NCBI RefSeq assembly: GCF_000230895.2
Contig: NC_016604.1
Coordinates: 4,960,001-5,024,000 of the forward strand
Direction: 5' to 3'
Origin: Mycolicibacterium rhodesiae NBB3
GTDB taxonomy: Bacteria; Actinomycetota; Actinomycetes; Mycobacteriales; Mycobacteriaceae
DNA: 64,000 nucleotides
Part shown: one piece after another, positions 8,291-16,127 of the stretch
Position numbering within the stretch: position 1 is the first letter of the stretch
Layout of the letters: every line of letters starts with the position of its first letter
Made by a program: the position numbers and the translations under genes
Notes under the pieces: generated by a model
What the model saw: the letters and a program-made list of their open reading frames with translations, nothing else
Databases searched by the model: none
What the model was told of the DNA's origin: nothing

Positions 8291-9579
8291 ACTGGCGAAA
8301 GATCACCCGACGTTCGCTTCCCATAGTCGCAGGGGTTGTGGTCGGCTTGGTGGCATCGATTGCAATCAGCAGCCTGCTGCCACAGACGTACGAGGCGAAC
8401 TCACGACTGTTCCTCGGGTCACCGGCGAGCGCCGATTCAGCCGGTGCCTACAACGGCGACCTGTTCTCGCAGCAGCGCGCGGCCACCTACGCCCAGTTGG
8501 TGGGGAACCGCGACCTCGCGGTCAAGGTCATCGACGATCTCGGACTGACGGTGTCACCGGAGGAACTCGCAACTCAGGTCACTGGTGCACAAGTACCGAA
8601 GACGGTGTTGATGGAGATCTCGGCGACGGACTCGTCGGCGCAGGGCGCTGCGAATCTCGCCGATGCATATGCCAATAACCTGGTCGCTTACATCAAGCGG
8701 CTGGAAACCCCGGTCGACTCCAACCAGCCGACGTCTGTGGTGACCGTTGTCCAGCAGGCGGAAACCCCGTCCGCGCCGGTATCGCCGAGCTATGTCCTGA
8801 ACGCGCTCCTCGGGATGCTGTTGGGTGCCGTGGTGGCGTTGTTGGCGACGTGGTTGGCAAACAAGCTCGACAAGACCGTCAAGAGCGAGGAACAACTGTC
8901 CGATGTCACGGGGGTACCGGTGTTGGGGGTGTTGCCCCGGGATTCAGCACGCACGCGTACCCCGATGGACGCCTCGGCCGATGCTACGAGTCCCTACGCC
9001 GAGGCGGTACGACAGCTGCGTACCAATTTCCTCTATTCGCAGGGTGATTCGCCGTCAGCCACGGTGGCCTTCGCCTCGCCGACATCGGCGATATCGACGA
9101 CTGCGACGATGACGAACCTCGCCATCGCCCTCGACGGGATCGGTCGTCGACCCGTGATAGTCGATGCCAGCCTTCGCGATTCGCGGTTGGTGAAGTACCT
9201 GGCCGACAATTCGGACAGGGGACTCGCCCAGGTGCTGTCGGGCGAGGTCACGATCGATGACGCGATTCAACAGCTGCCGCAAACCGATGTCCGAGTCGTG
9301 TTCGGCGGCAATTGCAAGGGTGCCTCCAGCGACCTGCTCGCATCGGATGAGATGGCCAAAACGCTGAACGCGCTGCGCCAGTGGTTTGACCACATCCTTC
9401 TCGACACGCCGGGCGTACTTGGTGCGACCGATGCGGCCGTGGTCGGGTTGGGCTGCGACGCAGTCGTACTGGTCGCTGTTTCAGGGAAGACGCGGGTCGA
9501 CGAACTCACCCGAACCAAAGAAACATTGCACAACGTCGGGGTGAACGTTGTCGGCGCGGTGCTCACCGAGGCGCGGTAG
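8287..9579 (+). CDS. Wzz/BY-kinase-like co-polymerase with degenerate P-loop
   Basis: A 430-residue protein with two membrane helices (about 13-33 and 165-188) flanking a Wzz domain, then a cytoplasmic domain of bacterial tyrosine kinase type. The Walker A region, normally SxxPGEGKST, reads SPTSAISTT at 264-272 with no Gly-Lys. Walker A' is kept as VIVDASLRD and Walker B as HILLDTPG (369-376). The C-terminus ends ...GAVLTEAR with no tyrosine cluster. Nucleotide binding and autophosphorylation are therefore doubtful. A 4-nt overlap couples it to the preceding Wzz gene. It probably assists chain-length control rather than acting as a kinase. Confidence 0.75.
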   Translation: MNWRKITRRSLPIVAGVVVGLVASIAISSLLPQTYEANSRLFLGSPASADSAGAYNGDLFSQQRAATYAQLVGNRDLAVKVIDDLGLTVSPEELATQVTGAQVPKTVLMEISATDSSAQGAANLADAYANNLVAYIKRLETPVDSNQPTSVVTVVQQAETPSAPVSPSYVLNALLGMLLGAVVALLATWLANKLDKTVKSEEQLSDVTGVPVLGVLPRDSARTRTPMDASADATSPYAEAVRQLRTNFLYSQGDSPSATVAFASPTSAISTTATMTNLAIALDGIGRRPVIVDASLRDSRLVKYLADNSDRGLAQVLSGEVTIDDAIQQLPQTDVRVVFGGNCKGASSDLLASDEMAKTLNALRQWFDHILLDTPGVLGATDAAVVGLGCDAVVLVAVSGKTRVDELTRTKETLHNVGVNVVGAVLTEAR

Positions 9580-9585
9580 TCATTA

Positions 9586-11124
9586 GTGTCGCGAAACCAT
9601 GCACGTCACTCCCGAACTGTCGACGCCCGCGGAAGGCCGCTGCGCATCGCTGGGCGACTGGCCGTGTTGGTGACGTCGTTCGCGGTTCTGGTGGCCACCT
9701 CGTTGGCCGCCGACGCGGGCAACAGTCAACGGGGGGACACCGTCCGAATAGCAGGGCCGCCGGGTCACGTCGGGAAAGGTAGTCGGATGGTCTTTGCGCA
9801 TTACTTTCCGCCGTACCCCATTTCGCTGGACAACGTCGATCCTGCTGTCGACTACTACTCGACGAACTACCTCGACCCCGACGGACAAAACGGCCAGTAC
9901 TCCGAATTTGGAGGCATGCTTCGCGACCGGCCGCTGCCTCGCGCGCCGCGTTCGGCGGCGAACTGGCGTGAACTGGACCTGATGCAGGAGGTCGCTCAGG
10001 CTTCCGCGGCAGGGATCGACGGCTTCTCCGTGGACATCTTGACTCCTGCCGCCAGCGACATCTGGGTAGCCGACGTGCCTGCGATGCTGCTGCGTGCCGC
10101 TGGATTGGCGAACCCGAACTTCAAGATCATGCTGATGCCGGACATGCACGGTGAGCTGAAAAATCTGACACCGGCCCAGCTGGCCGGCGAGATGGCTGCC
10201 CTGGCCGCGAGTCCGTCTGCGTTCAGGCTCGAAGACGGGCGACTCGTGGTATCTCCGTTCTACGCCGAGAACTGGTCGCCCGATCTGTGGCGGATGTTCC
10301 TTCACGAGATGAAGTCGACGCACGGCTTGGACGTCGCGCTGGTGCCGGTGTTCCTCGAGGCCCGCGAAGACCTCATCGACGCGTACCACGACATCAGCTT
10401 CGGTATGTCGGCGTGGGGCGGCCGAAACCCCGCCTTCAATCCGGTGACTGGATTTCCGCTGGCAGCCATTGAGCGGGTGCGCAGCTTCAATCAGTTGTGG
10501 ATGCAGCCTGTTTCGATGCAGGACTACCGTCCCGTGCAGAAGATCTACGACGAAGCCGAGAACACAACGAATCTTCGGAACACATGGCAGATCGCCATCA
10601 ACGGCGACGCGGACTGGGTGCAGTTGATCACCTGGAACGACTTCGGCGAGGGCACAGCGTTTGCGCCGTCGGTCCAGCACGGCACGGCGCTGTTGGAGCT
10701 GAACGCCCTCTACGTGGCGATCTACAAAACCGGGATCGCACCGCCGGCCGCTTACGATCGGGTGTTCGTTACACACAGGACGCAGTCGGTCGGCGTCAGC
10801 ACGTTCCCGAGGCAAAGGGCATTGGCGGCATTGCGCGACGGCAGCGTTCCCGCGCGCGACACTGTCGAGGCGTTGACCATCCTCACCGGGCCGGCCCAAG
10901 TGACTGTGCAGGTGGGCGATCAGACCACCGTCTGCGATGCCGAAATAGGCGTGTCCGTCTGCGAAGCGGCGATCGGTGCTCTCGACAACCCGGAGGTCGA
11001 GGTCAACGTACGGGTTTCCCGTGGCGACCAGTCGGTGCTGGAACTCACGTCTCCACACAGGATCTTGTCGGCGCCGTCCGTGCAGGACTTGACGTACACG
11101 ATGTCGGAAAGCCGTGTGGGGTAG
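9586..11124 (+). CDS. exported GH71-like glycoside hydrolase
   Basis: A 512-residue protein with an N-terminal hydrophobic segment (about 20-42, ending near ADAGN) suggesting export. Features of glycoside hydrolase family 71 (endo-alpha-1,3-glucanase, best known in fungi) are FAHYFPPYP near the start of the mature part, GIDGFSVDI, and WNDFGEG at 350-356, followed by an all-beta-looking C-terminal part with two Cys. GTG 9586 lies 6 nt after the Wzz stop. Inside a polymerase/co-polymerase operon, such an enzyme could trim or release the polymer, like other polysaccharide-locus hydrolases. Substrate specificity is inferred from family only; a GH99-like relative is the main alternative. Confidence 0.65.
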   Translation: MSRNHARHSRTVDARGRPLRIAGRLAVLVTSFAVLVATSLAADAGNSQRGDTVRIAGPPGHVGKGSRMVFAHYFPPYPISLDNVDPAVDYYSTNYLDPDGQNGQYSEFGGMLRDRPLPRAPRSAANWRELDLMQEVAQASAAGIDGFSVDILTPAASDIWVADVPAMLLRAAGLANPNFKIMLMPDMHGELKNLTPAQLAGEMAALAASPSAFRLEDGRLVVSPFYAENWSPDLWRMFLHEMKSTHGLDVALVPVFLEAREDLIDAYHDISFGMSAWGGRNPAFNPVTGFPLAAIERVRSFNQLWMQPVSMQDYRPVQKIYDEAENTTNLRNTWQIAINGDADWVQLITWNDFGEGTAFAPSVQHGTALLELNALYVAIYKTGIAPPAAYDRVFVTHRTQSVGVSTFPRQRALAALRDGSVPARDTVEALTILTGPAQVTVQVGDQTTVCDAEIGVSVCEAAIGALDNPEVEVNVRVSRGDQSVLELTSPHRILSAPSVQDLTYTMSESRVG

Positions 11125-11160
11125 TGCCTAGTGCTTCGTCGAGACAACAAGGAGATGACA

Positions 11161-12396
11161 GTGATTGCAAAGTCTAAGCCGATGCGTGCATCGGTGGCGA
11201 TTCTGATCGTTGGAGTGGTATGTGCGCTCCTGCCGGGGTGTTCCGCCAACGATGCTGCGCAGCAGGGACAGTCGACATCACCGACAGGCGAACAGCCACT
11301 TGAGATCTCGCCTGAAGCCAAGAGCAGGCGAGGATCGATCGTGGAGTCGCAACCGGTGGCGACTCCTTCACCGCCGCTGGCCGACCTCAAGAGCAAGCAG
11401 TTCACGGTCGTATACCGGTCGGTCTCCGGAATCGACGGGACCGGCCGTGATGTTTCCGGAACCGTCGTGGTGCCCGAGGGCACACCACCACCAGGAGGGT
11501 GGCCCGTTATCGCCTACGGACATGGCGTTACGGGAATCGACGACGCGTGCGGGCCGTCGGGGTACCCCGACCTCCTGGGTTATGACCTTGTGGTCGCCTC
11601 CCTGGTGTCTCTCGGATTCGTCGTGACCTTGTCTGACTATGAAGGACTTGGGCACCCCGGCACCCATCCGCTCCTGGAGCCGAGGACGGCGGCGTTCAAC
11701 ATGATCGACTCGGTGCGAGCCGCGCGCGAAATTGCGCCGTCGGCGTCGACGAAGTGGTTCGCGGTGGGGATATCGCAAGGCGGACAGGCAAGTTGGGCGG
11801 CCAATGAGTTCGCCGGTGAATACGGTGACGGCCTGGAGTTGCTCGGATCGGCGTCGATGGCTCCGGTCGTCGACATGTCGAAGTTTGCGACTCTTGCAGA
11901 GTCCGGATGGCTCTCGATGGAACAACAGGCGCTGCTGCCGATGCTCGTGCACGGACTCCGCGCGACGCACCCCGATCTCGACCCGACCGACTATCTGCAC
12001 GGAGCGTTATCGCGTAACACCGACGTGTGGCTGGCCTGCACCGGACCTCTTGTCCAGCAGCGGTTGGCGCTCTCCGGCGAGCTCCGGGAGACCGACAGCA
12101 CGCCTGTGTCCAAGGAGGCCGGCGAGAAGTTGGAGAGGATCTTCGCCGAGTACTCGATGCCGCAGCGTCCGGCGACGGCGCCGATGTTGGTGATCACCGG
12201 CGCGAATGACGACACGGTCCGCGCCCAGTGGGTGCGCACGGCGGTGGAGAACGCATGTGGGCGCGGCGATGTCGTCGAGTTCACCGTGCGGCCGGACGAG
12301 GGACATTCCAACCTCAATGGCGGCCCGCGACTGTCCCAGTGGCTGACGGAGCGATTGGACGGCGCAGCGCCCGTCGACAACTGTAGCGAGGTCTGA
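11161..12396 (+). CDS. secreted lipase/esterase lipoprotein
   Basis: A 411-residue alpha/beta hydrolase with a lipoprotein signal, LLPGC with Cys27. The fold markers are AYGHGVTG (oxyanion region), GISQG with nucleophile Ser205, an Asp in GANDDT and His in DEGHSN, which resembles the secretory-lipase (LIP) family common in mycobacteria. GTG 11161 is preferred because AAGGAG (11149-11154) is 6 nt upstream; ATG 11155 would leave no spacing. The gene ends the plus-strand arm of the glycan locus, before a strong terminator. It may deacylate exported glycolipid or scavenge lipid; the sequence does not say which. Confidence 0.75.
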   Translation: MIAKSKPMRASVAILIVGVVCALLPGCSANDAAQQGQSTSPTGEQPLEISPEAKSRRGSIVESQPVATPSPPLADLKSKQFTVVYRSVSGIDGTGRDVSGTVVVPEGTPPPGGWPVIAYGHGVTGIDDACGPSGYPDLLGYDLVVASLVSLGFVVTLSDYEGLGHPGTHPLLEPRTAAFNMIDSVRAAREIAPSASTKWFAVGISQGGQASWAANEFAGEYGDGLELLGSASMAPVVDMSKFATLAESGWLSMEQQALLPMLVHGLRATHPDLDPTDYLHGALSRNTDVWLACTGPLVQQRLALSGELRETDSTPVSKEAGEKLERIFAEYSMPQRPATAPMLVITGANDDTVRAQWVRTAVENACGRGDVVEFTVRPDEGHSNLNGGPRLSQWLTERLDGAAPVDNCSEV

Positions 12397-12399
12397 TCG

Positions 12400-12429
12400 G
12401 CGGCGGCGACCGTTCGCGGTCGCCGCCGC
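12400..12429. terminator. bidirectional UUCG hairpin terminator
   Basis: A perfect 13-bp GC-rich stem (12400-12412 with 12417-12429) closes a TTCG tetraloop. It lies exactly between the convergent lipase and glycosyltransferase genes and should end both transcripts. There is no T-tract on either side. Confidence 0.75.
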
Positions 12430-12432
12430 GCG

Positions 12433-13575
12433 TCAGCGCACCGGTTCGCGGGTGAAGATCGCCCGCCGGTAATTCTGCTCCAATATGTCGACCACGGCCG
12501 ACATATCGAGCCGCTCTGCGACTGTCCGACGGGAGTTTTCGCCCATTTCGCCGGCCAGTCCGGGCGTTTCGAGGATGGTACGGACCGCGGCGACCAGGGA
12601 TTCGATGTCGTCGGACGCGACGACGAGGCCGCATCCGGATGCTGCGATGAGCGGGGCCAAACCGCAGGTGTCGGTGACCACCACAGGAAGGCCCACCGAC
12701 ATCGCCTCGAGCACGCTCATCGGGTACGGCTCGTCGACCGAGGGCAGTACGTACACCTTGGCGTCGCTCATCCGCGGAATCGACTGAGCCGGCGGCAGTG
12801 GGCCTTCATAGGTGACTCGTCCGTGCAGTGACGCTTCGTCGATCAGGTTTGCGACCGCGGCGCCTTCTCCTTCGTCCGGACCGACCAGGGTGAAGTGCGC
12901 ATCGACGCCGGCTTCGACGAGAGCCGCGGCCATTCGGACGAACAACGTCGGGCGCTTTCGCGGGTGCAGCCGGGCCATGAACAGCACCTCACCGTTGACT
13001 GTGCGCTCGACGTCGGCAGAGACGGTCGTTTCCGGAACCCCGTTGTGCAGTTCGCGCAGCGCGATGGAATCCCCGGCAATACCGGCAAGATCATCGAATT
13101 CCCGCGGCGTCAGGTGGAGGACAGATGAGGCCGCACGAAGCACCGGTCTGGTCAGGTAATGATCCAGCGGCCTGGCGAGCATCCGGTCACTGGCGTCGAT
13201 CATTCCGTGTGGTTGTGCCACCACGGGCACGCCGGCACGCACCAGCGCAAGCGCTGCGGGCAACGTGACGAAATCTCGTGCCAGGTGCACGTGCGCGACG
13301 TCGAACTCACCTGCATGCCGGCGAACCCACCTCACGAGGCCCGCGGCGCGAAGCCCCGCGAACCCGATCCCGGGAATGGTCGTCCGCACCGGAAAGAGCG
13401 TGGCGGGCACCGCGCCGACCATGTCGGGAGCCGCGTCGTAGCCCCGGACACCTGCCGCCAGGTGAACGTCGTGTCCGCGACTGAGCAGCGCAGTGCACTG
13501 GTTCTCCGCCACGCGTACTGGACCGCCGTATGCCGAGTCCGGTGATACGAGGGTGACGATCTGCAGGATGCGCAT
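12433..13575 (-). CDS. GT4-family glycosyltransferase
   Basis: A 380-residue GT-B glycosyltransferase. The N-terminal half starts MRILQIVTLV with SAYGGPVRV, typical of GT4 enzymes, and the C-terminal half has ARLHPRKRP and a nucleotide-sugar site around SVDEPYPMSVLEAMSVGLPV (the E-x7-E motif). No membrane helix is evident, so it should act at the inner face of the membrane on a lipid-linked acceptor. ATG 13575 starts at the conserved N-terminus; a longer frame upstream overlaps the acetyltransferase gene and is rejected. It lies 16 nt after the acetyltransferase gene as the last gene of the minus-strand operon. Donor and acceptor are unknown. Confidence 0.85.
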   Translation of the reverse strand: MRILQIVTLVSPDSAYGGPVRVAENQCTALLSRGHDVHLAAGVRGYDAAPDMVGAVPATLFPVRTTIPGIGFAGLRAAGLVRWVRRHAGEFDVAHVHLARDFVTLPAALALVRAGVPVVAQPHGMIDASDRMLARPLDHYLTRPVLRAASSVLHLTPREFDDLAGIAGDSIALRELHNGVPETTVSADVERTVNGEVLFMARLHPRKRPTLFVRMAAALVEAGVDAHFTLVGPDEGEGAAVANLIDEASLHGRVTYEGPLPPAQSIPRMSDAKVYVLPSVDEPYPMSVLEAMSVGLPVVVTDTCGLAPLIAASGCGLVVASDDIESLVAAVRTILETPGLAGEMGENSRRTVAERLDMSAVVDILEQNYRRAIFTREPVR

Positions 13576-13591
13576 GACTGCGGTTCTCCGA

Positions 13592-14134
13592 TCAACGATT
13601 GGTCGCCGCGGCGCGGGGAGCCAGGACTGTCGTGCCGGGTGCGACGTCGGAGGCCACGAGAGCGGTGGCGCCGACGACGGCATTGCAGCCGATCGATGTT
13701 CCGCGAAGTACGGTCGCGCGCACGGCAATCCATGCGCCGTCGCCCACCCGGATAGGTGCGTTGTCGAACTCGAATGTCGGTGATCGCCGGTCGTGGCTGC
13801 CCGTGCACAGCAGCGCTTCCTGCGATATGCAGACATCGTCACCGATGGTCACCGGTTCCAGGTTGAGGATCCACGCGCCCTCGCCCACCCAGGTGTTGGC
13901 GCCGATCACGAGCTTCCAGGGCCAGTGGATGCGCACTCTGTGGCGGATGAGTGTCCCCGGACCGATTTCGGCTCCGAACCAGCGCAACACCGTGCACCGC
14001 ACGGCGTTGGGACACCACCAATGAGCCAATATCAGCCCGGAGACCGCGAACCACAGGATCTGAGTGAGCGGCCCGCGCCCCTTGTCATACCCTGCACCGC
14101 TGAATCCGGCCAACGACCACTTCGCCGCGCTCAT
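13592..14134 (-). CDS. left-handed beta-helix acetyltransferase (WcaF/LbH type)
   Basis: A 180-residue hexapeptide-repeat protein. Isoleucine/valine-led turns run from about residue 60 to 165 (GPGTLIRHRV, IGANTWVGEGAW, IGDDVCISQEALLCTGSHD), the form of the WcaF/NodL-type O-acetyltransferases that use acetyl-CoA as a trimer. The GSHD block supplies the usual catalytic His. The start at 14134 overlaps the stop of the GDP-fucose synthase gene by 4 nt. The likely role is O-acetylation of a sugar in the repeat unit. Exported SGNH proteins in the same locus could then remove or move such acetyl groups. Confidence 0.8.
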   Translation of the reverse strand: MSAAKWSLAGFSGAGYDKGRGPLTQILWFAVSGLILAHWWCPNAVRCTVLRWFGAEIGPGTLIRHRVRIHWPWKLVIGANTWVGEGAWILNLEPVTIGDDVCISQEALLCTGSHDRRSPTFEFDNAPIRVGDGAWIAVRATVLRGTSIGCNAVVGATALVASDVAPGTTVLAPRAAATNR

Positions 14135-15099
14135 GTCCGTATGGCCGCGCGGTTGGCGCGATACCAGTCGACCGTCGACCGGATACCCTCGCGCAGAGTC
14201 ACTTTGGGTTCCCAGCCGGTGCTGCGCAGGAGGCTGACGTCGAGCAGCTTCTGCGGAGTACCGTCGGGTTGTGATGTGTCCCAACTGGTGTCGCCGTCGA
14301 AACCGACCGCATCCGCGACCACGCCTGCCAGTTCCGCGATCGTGATGTCCTTACCGGTACCGACGTTGACCTGATCGGGGCCGTCATACCGTTCGAGTAA
14401 GTGAATGCAGGCGTCGGCCATGTCGTCAACGTGCAGGAACTCGCGGCGCGGTGTTCCCGTGCCCCAGTTGGTGACGCTGGATGCGCCATCCGCGATCGCC
14501 TGGTCGTAGCGTCGGATGAGTGCAGGCAGGACGTGAGAGCCCGTCGGCGAGAAGTTGTCGCCGGGCCCGTAGAGATTCGTCGGCATGGCTGAGATCCACG
14601 GCAACCCGTACTGGCGGCGGACCGCCTGCACCCCGATGATCCCGGCGATCTTGGCGATCGCGTAGGCGTCGTTGGTCGACTCGAGGTGTCCGGTGAGCAG
14701 CGCGCTCTCGGTGATCGGTTGCGGTGCGAACTTCGGGTAGATGCACGACGAACCCAGGAAGAGCAGACGCGGCGTTCGGATGGCGGCGGCTGCGTCCAGC
14801 ACGTTGGTCTGGATCCGGACGTTCTCCGAGAGAAAGTCGGCCGGGAAGTCATTGTTCGCTTTGATTCCACCGACTTTGGCGGCCGCAAGGATGACGACGG
14901 ACGGCCGCACGTCGGAGATGAACCCGAACACCGCCGCCCGATCGGTCAGATCCAGTTCGTCCGACGACCGGCCGACGAGATTGCCGAATCCGCGGGTCTG
15001 CAGCGCCCGCCAGATCGCCGAACCCACCAGGCCGCGGTGACCGGCCACGTAGATGGTTTCGCCACGGTCGAGGGCGAACGCCCGAGTGTCGTCGGTCAT
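14131..15099 (-). CDS. fcl: GDP-L-fucose synthase
   Basis: A 322-residue extended SDR that performs the epimerase/reductase step from GDP-4-keto-6-deoxy-mannose to GDP-L-fucose with NADPH. The Rossmann motif GHRGLVG is near the N-terminus, the catalytic Ser is in GSSCIYP, and the Tyr-x-x-x-Lys pair is in YAIAK. Length matches the family, about 320. Start 15099 overlaps the gmd stop by 4 nt, so Gmd and Fcl are coupled and the two-step pathway is complete here. A longer upstream frame is only read-through of gmd. Confidence 0.92.
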   Translation of the reverse strand: MTDDTRAFALDRGETIYVAGHRGLVGSAIWRALQTRGFGNLVGRSSDELDLTDRAAVFGFISDVRPSVVILAAAKVGGIKANNDFPADFLSENVRIQTNVLDAAAAIRTPRLLFLGSSCIYPKFAPQPITESALLTGHLESTNDAYAIAKIAGIIGVQAVRRQYGLPWISAMPTNLYGPGDNFSPTGSHVLPALIRRYDQAIADGASSVTNWGTGTPRREFLHVDDMADACIHLLERYDGPDQVNVGTGKDITIAELAGVVADAVGFDGDTSWDTSQPDGTPQKLLDVSLLRSTGWEPKVTLREGIRSTVDWYRANRAAIRT

Positions 15100-16127
15100 G
15101 AGATCGGCCAGCTCGGCAGGTCGGGTGTGTCGATCCATTGGCCTCCGGCGTGCTTGAGCGCCTCGCGGTCGGCGTCGACCATGATGCGGGCCAGTTCCGG
15201 AGTGTGCACAAGCGGTTTCCAGCCCAGTTTGCGCTCGGCCTTCAGTGCATTGCCGATCAGCGAGTCGACTTCAGTCGGACGCAGGTAGCGGTCGTCGAAC
15301 CGGACGTGGTCCTGCCAGTTGAGGCCCGCGTGGTCGAACGCGATCTCCAGGAAGTCCCGCACGGTGTAAGCCTCGCCGGTGGCGAGCACGTAGTCGTCGG
15401 GCTCGTCCGTCTGCAGCATCCGCCACATACCCTCGACGTACTCGGGGGCGTACCCCCAGTCGCGTACCGCGTCCAGGTTGCCCATGTACACATACTGCTC
15501 CAGGCCCGCGGCGATGCGCGCGACGGCCCGCGTGATCTTGCGCGTCACGAATGTCTCTCCGCGGCGCGGTGATTCGTGGTTGAACAGGATGCCATTGACC
15601 ACGAACATGCCGTAGGCCTCACGGTAGTTCTTGGTGATCCAGTACGAGTACACCTTGGCTGCACCATAGGGCGAGCGGGGGTAGAACGGTGTGTCTTCGT
15701 CCTGCGGAGGCGGTGTGGCGCCGAACATCTCAGAACTCGAGGCCTGGTAGAAGCGGCAATTCAGGCCGGCCATCCGAACCGCCTCGAGCAGGCGAACGGT
15801 GCCGACGCCCGTGGTGTCCGCGGTGTGCTCCGGCTCATCGAAGCTGACCCGCACGTGTGACTGGGCCGCGAGGTTGTAGACCTCGTCCGGGCTGATCTTG
15901 GCGAGCAGCGTGACGAGGCGCGCGCCATCGCTGAGATCCCCGTAGTGGAGGAAGAGCTTGGCGTCGGGCTCATGCGGGTCGACGTAAAGGTGGTCGACGC
16001 GGACCGTGTTGAAGGTCGAGCTGCGGCGGATGAGGCCGTGCACCTCGTAGCCCTTGGCGAGCAACAACTCGGCGAGGTAGGAGCCGTCCTGGCCCGTGAT
16101 GCCGGTGATGAGAGCGCGTTTGGTCAT
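15096..16127 (-). CDS. gmd: GDP-mannose 4,6-dehydratase
   Basis: A 343-residue extended SDR that converts GDP-D-mannose to GDP-4-keto-6-deoxy-D-mannose. ITGITGQDGSYL is the NADP-binding Gmd N-terminus; SSSEMFG and the YGAAK active-site block follow, then the family signature NHESPRRGETFVTRKI. It starts at 16127, overlapping the upstream glycosyltransferase stop by 4 nt, and feeds Fcl directly downstream. GDP-L-fucose is therefore the most likely product of this arm. Confidence 0.95.
   Translation of the reverse strand: MTKRALITGITGQDGSYLAELLLAKGYEVHGLIRRSSTFNTVRVDHLYVDPHEPDAKLFLHYGDLSDGARLVTLLAKISPDEVYNLAAQSHVRVSFDEPEHTADTTGVGTVRLLEAVRMAGLNCRFYQASSSEMFGATPPPQDEDTPFYPRSPYGAAKVYSYWITKNYREAYGMFVVNGILFNHESPRRGETFVTRKITRAVARIAAGLEQYVYMGNLDAVRDWGYAPEYVEGMWRMLQTDEPDDYVLATGEAYTVRDFLEIAFDHAGLNWQDHVRFDDRYLRPTEVDSLIGNALKAERKLGWKPLVHTPELARIMVDADREALKHAGGQWIDTPDLPSWPIS

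Noticed and set aside
9583..11058. Long minus-strand open frame opposite the GH71-like gene
   Set aside because: Antisense, Arg/His/Gln-rich, no motif.
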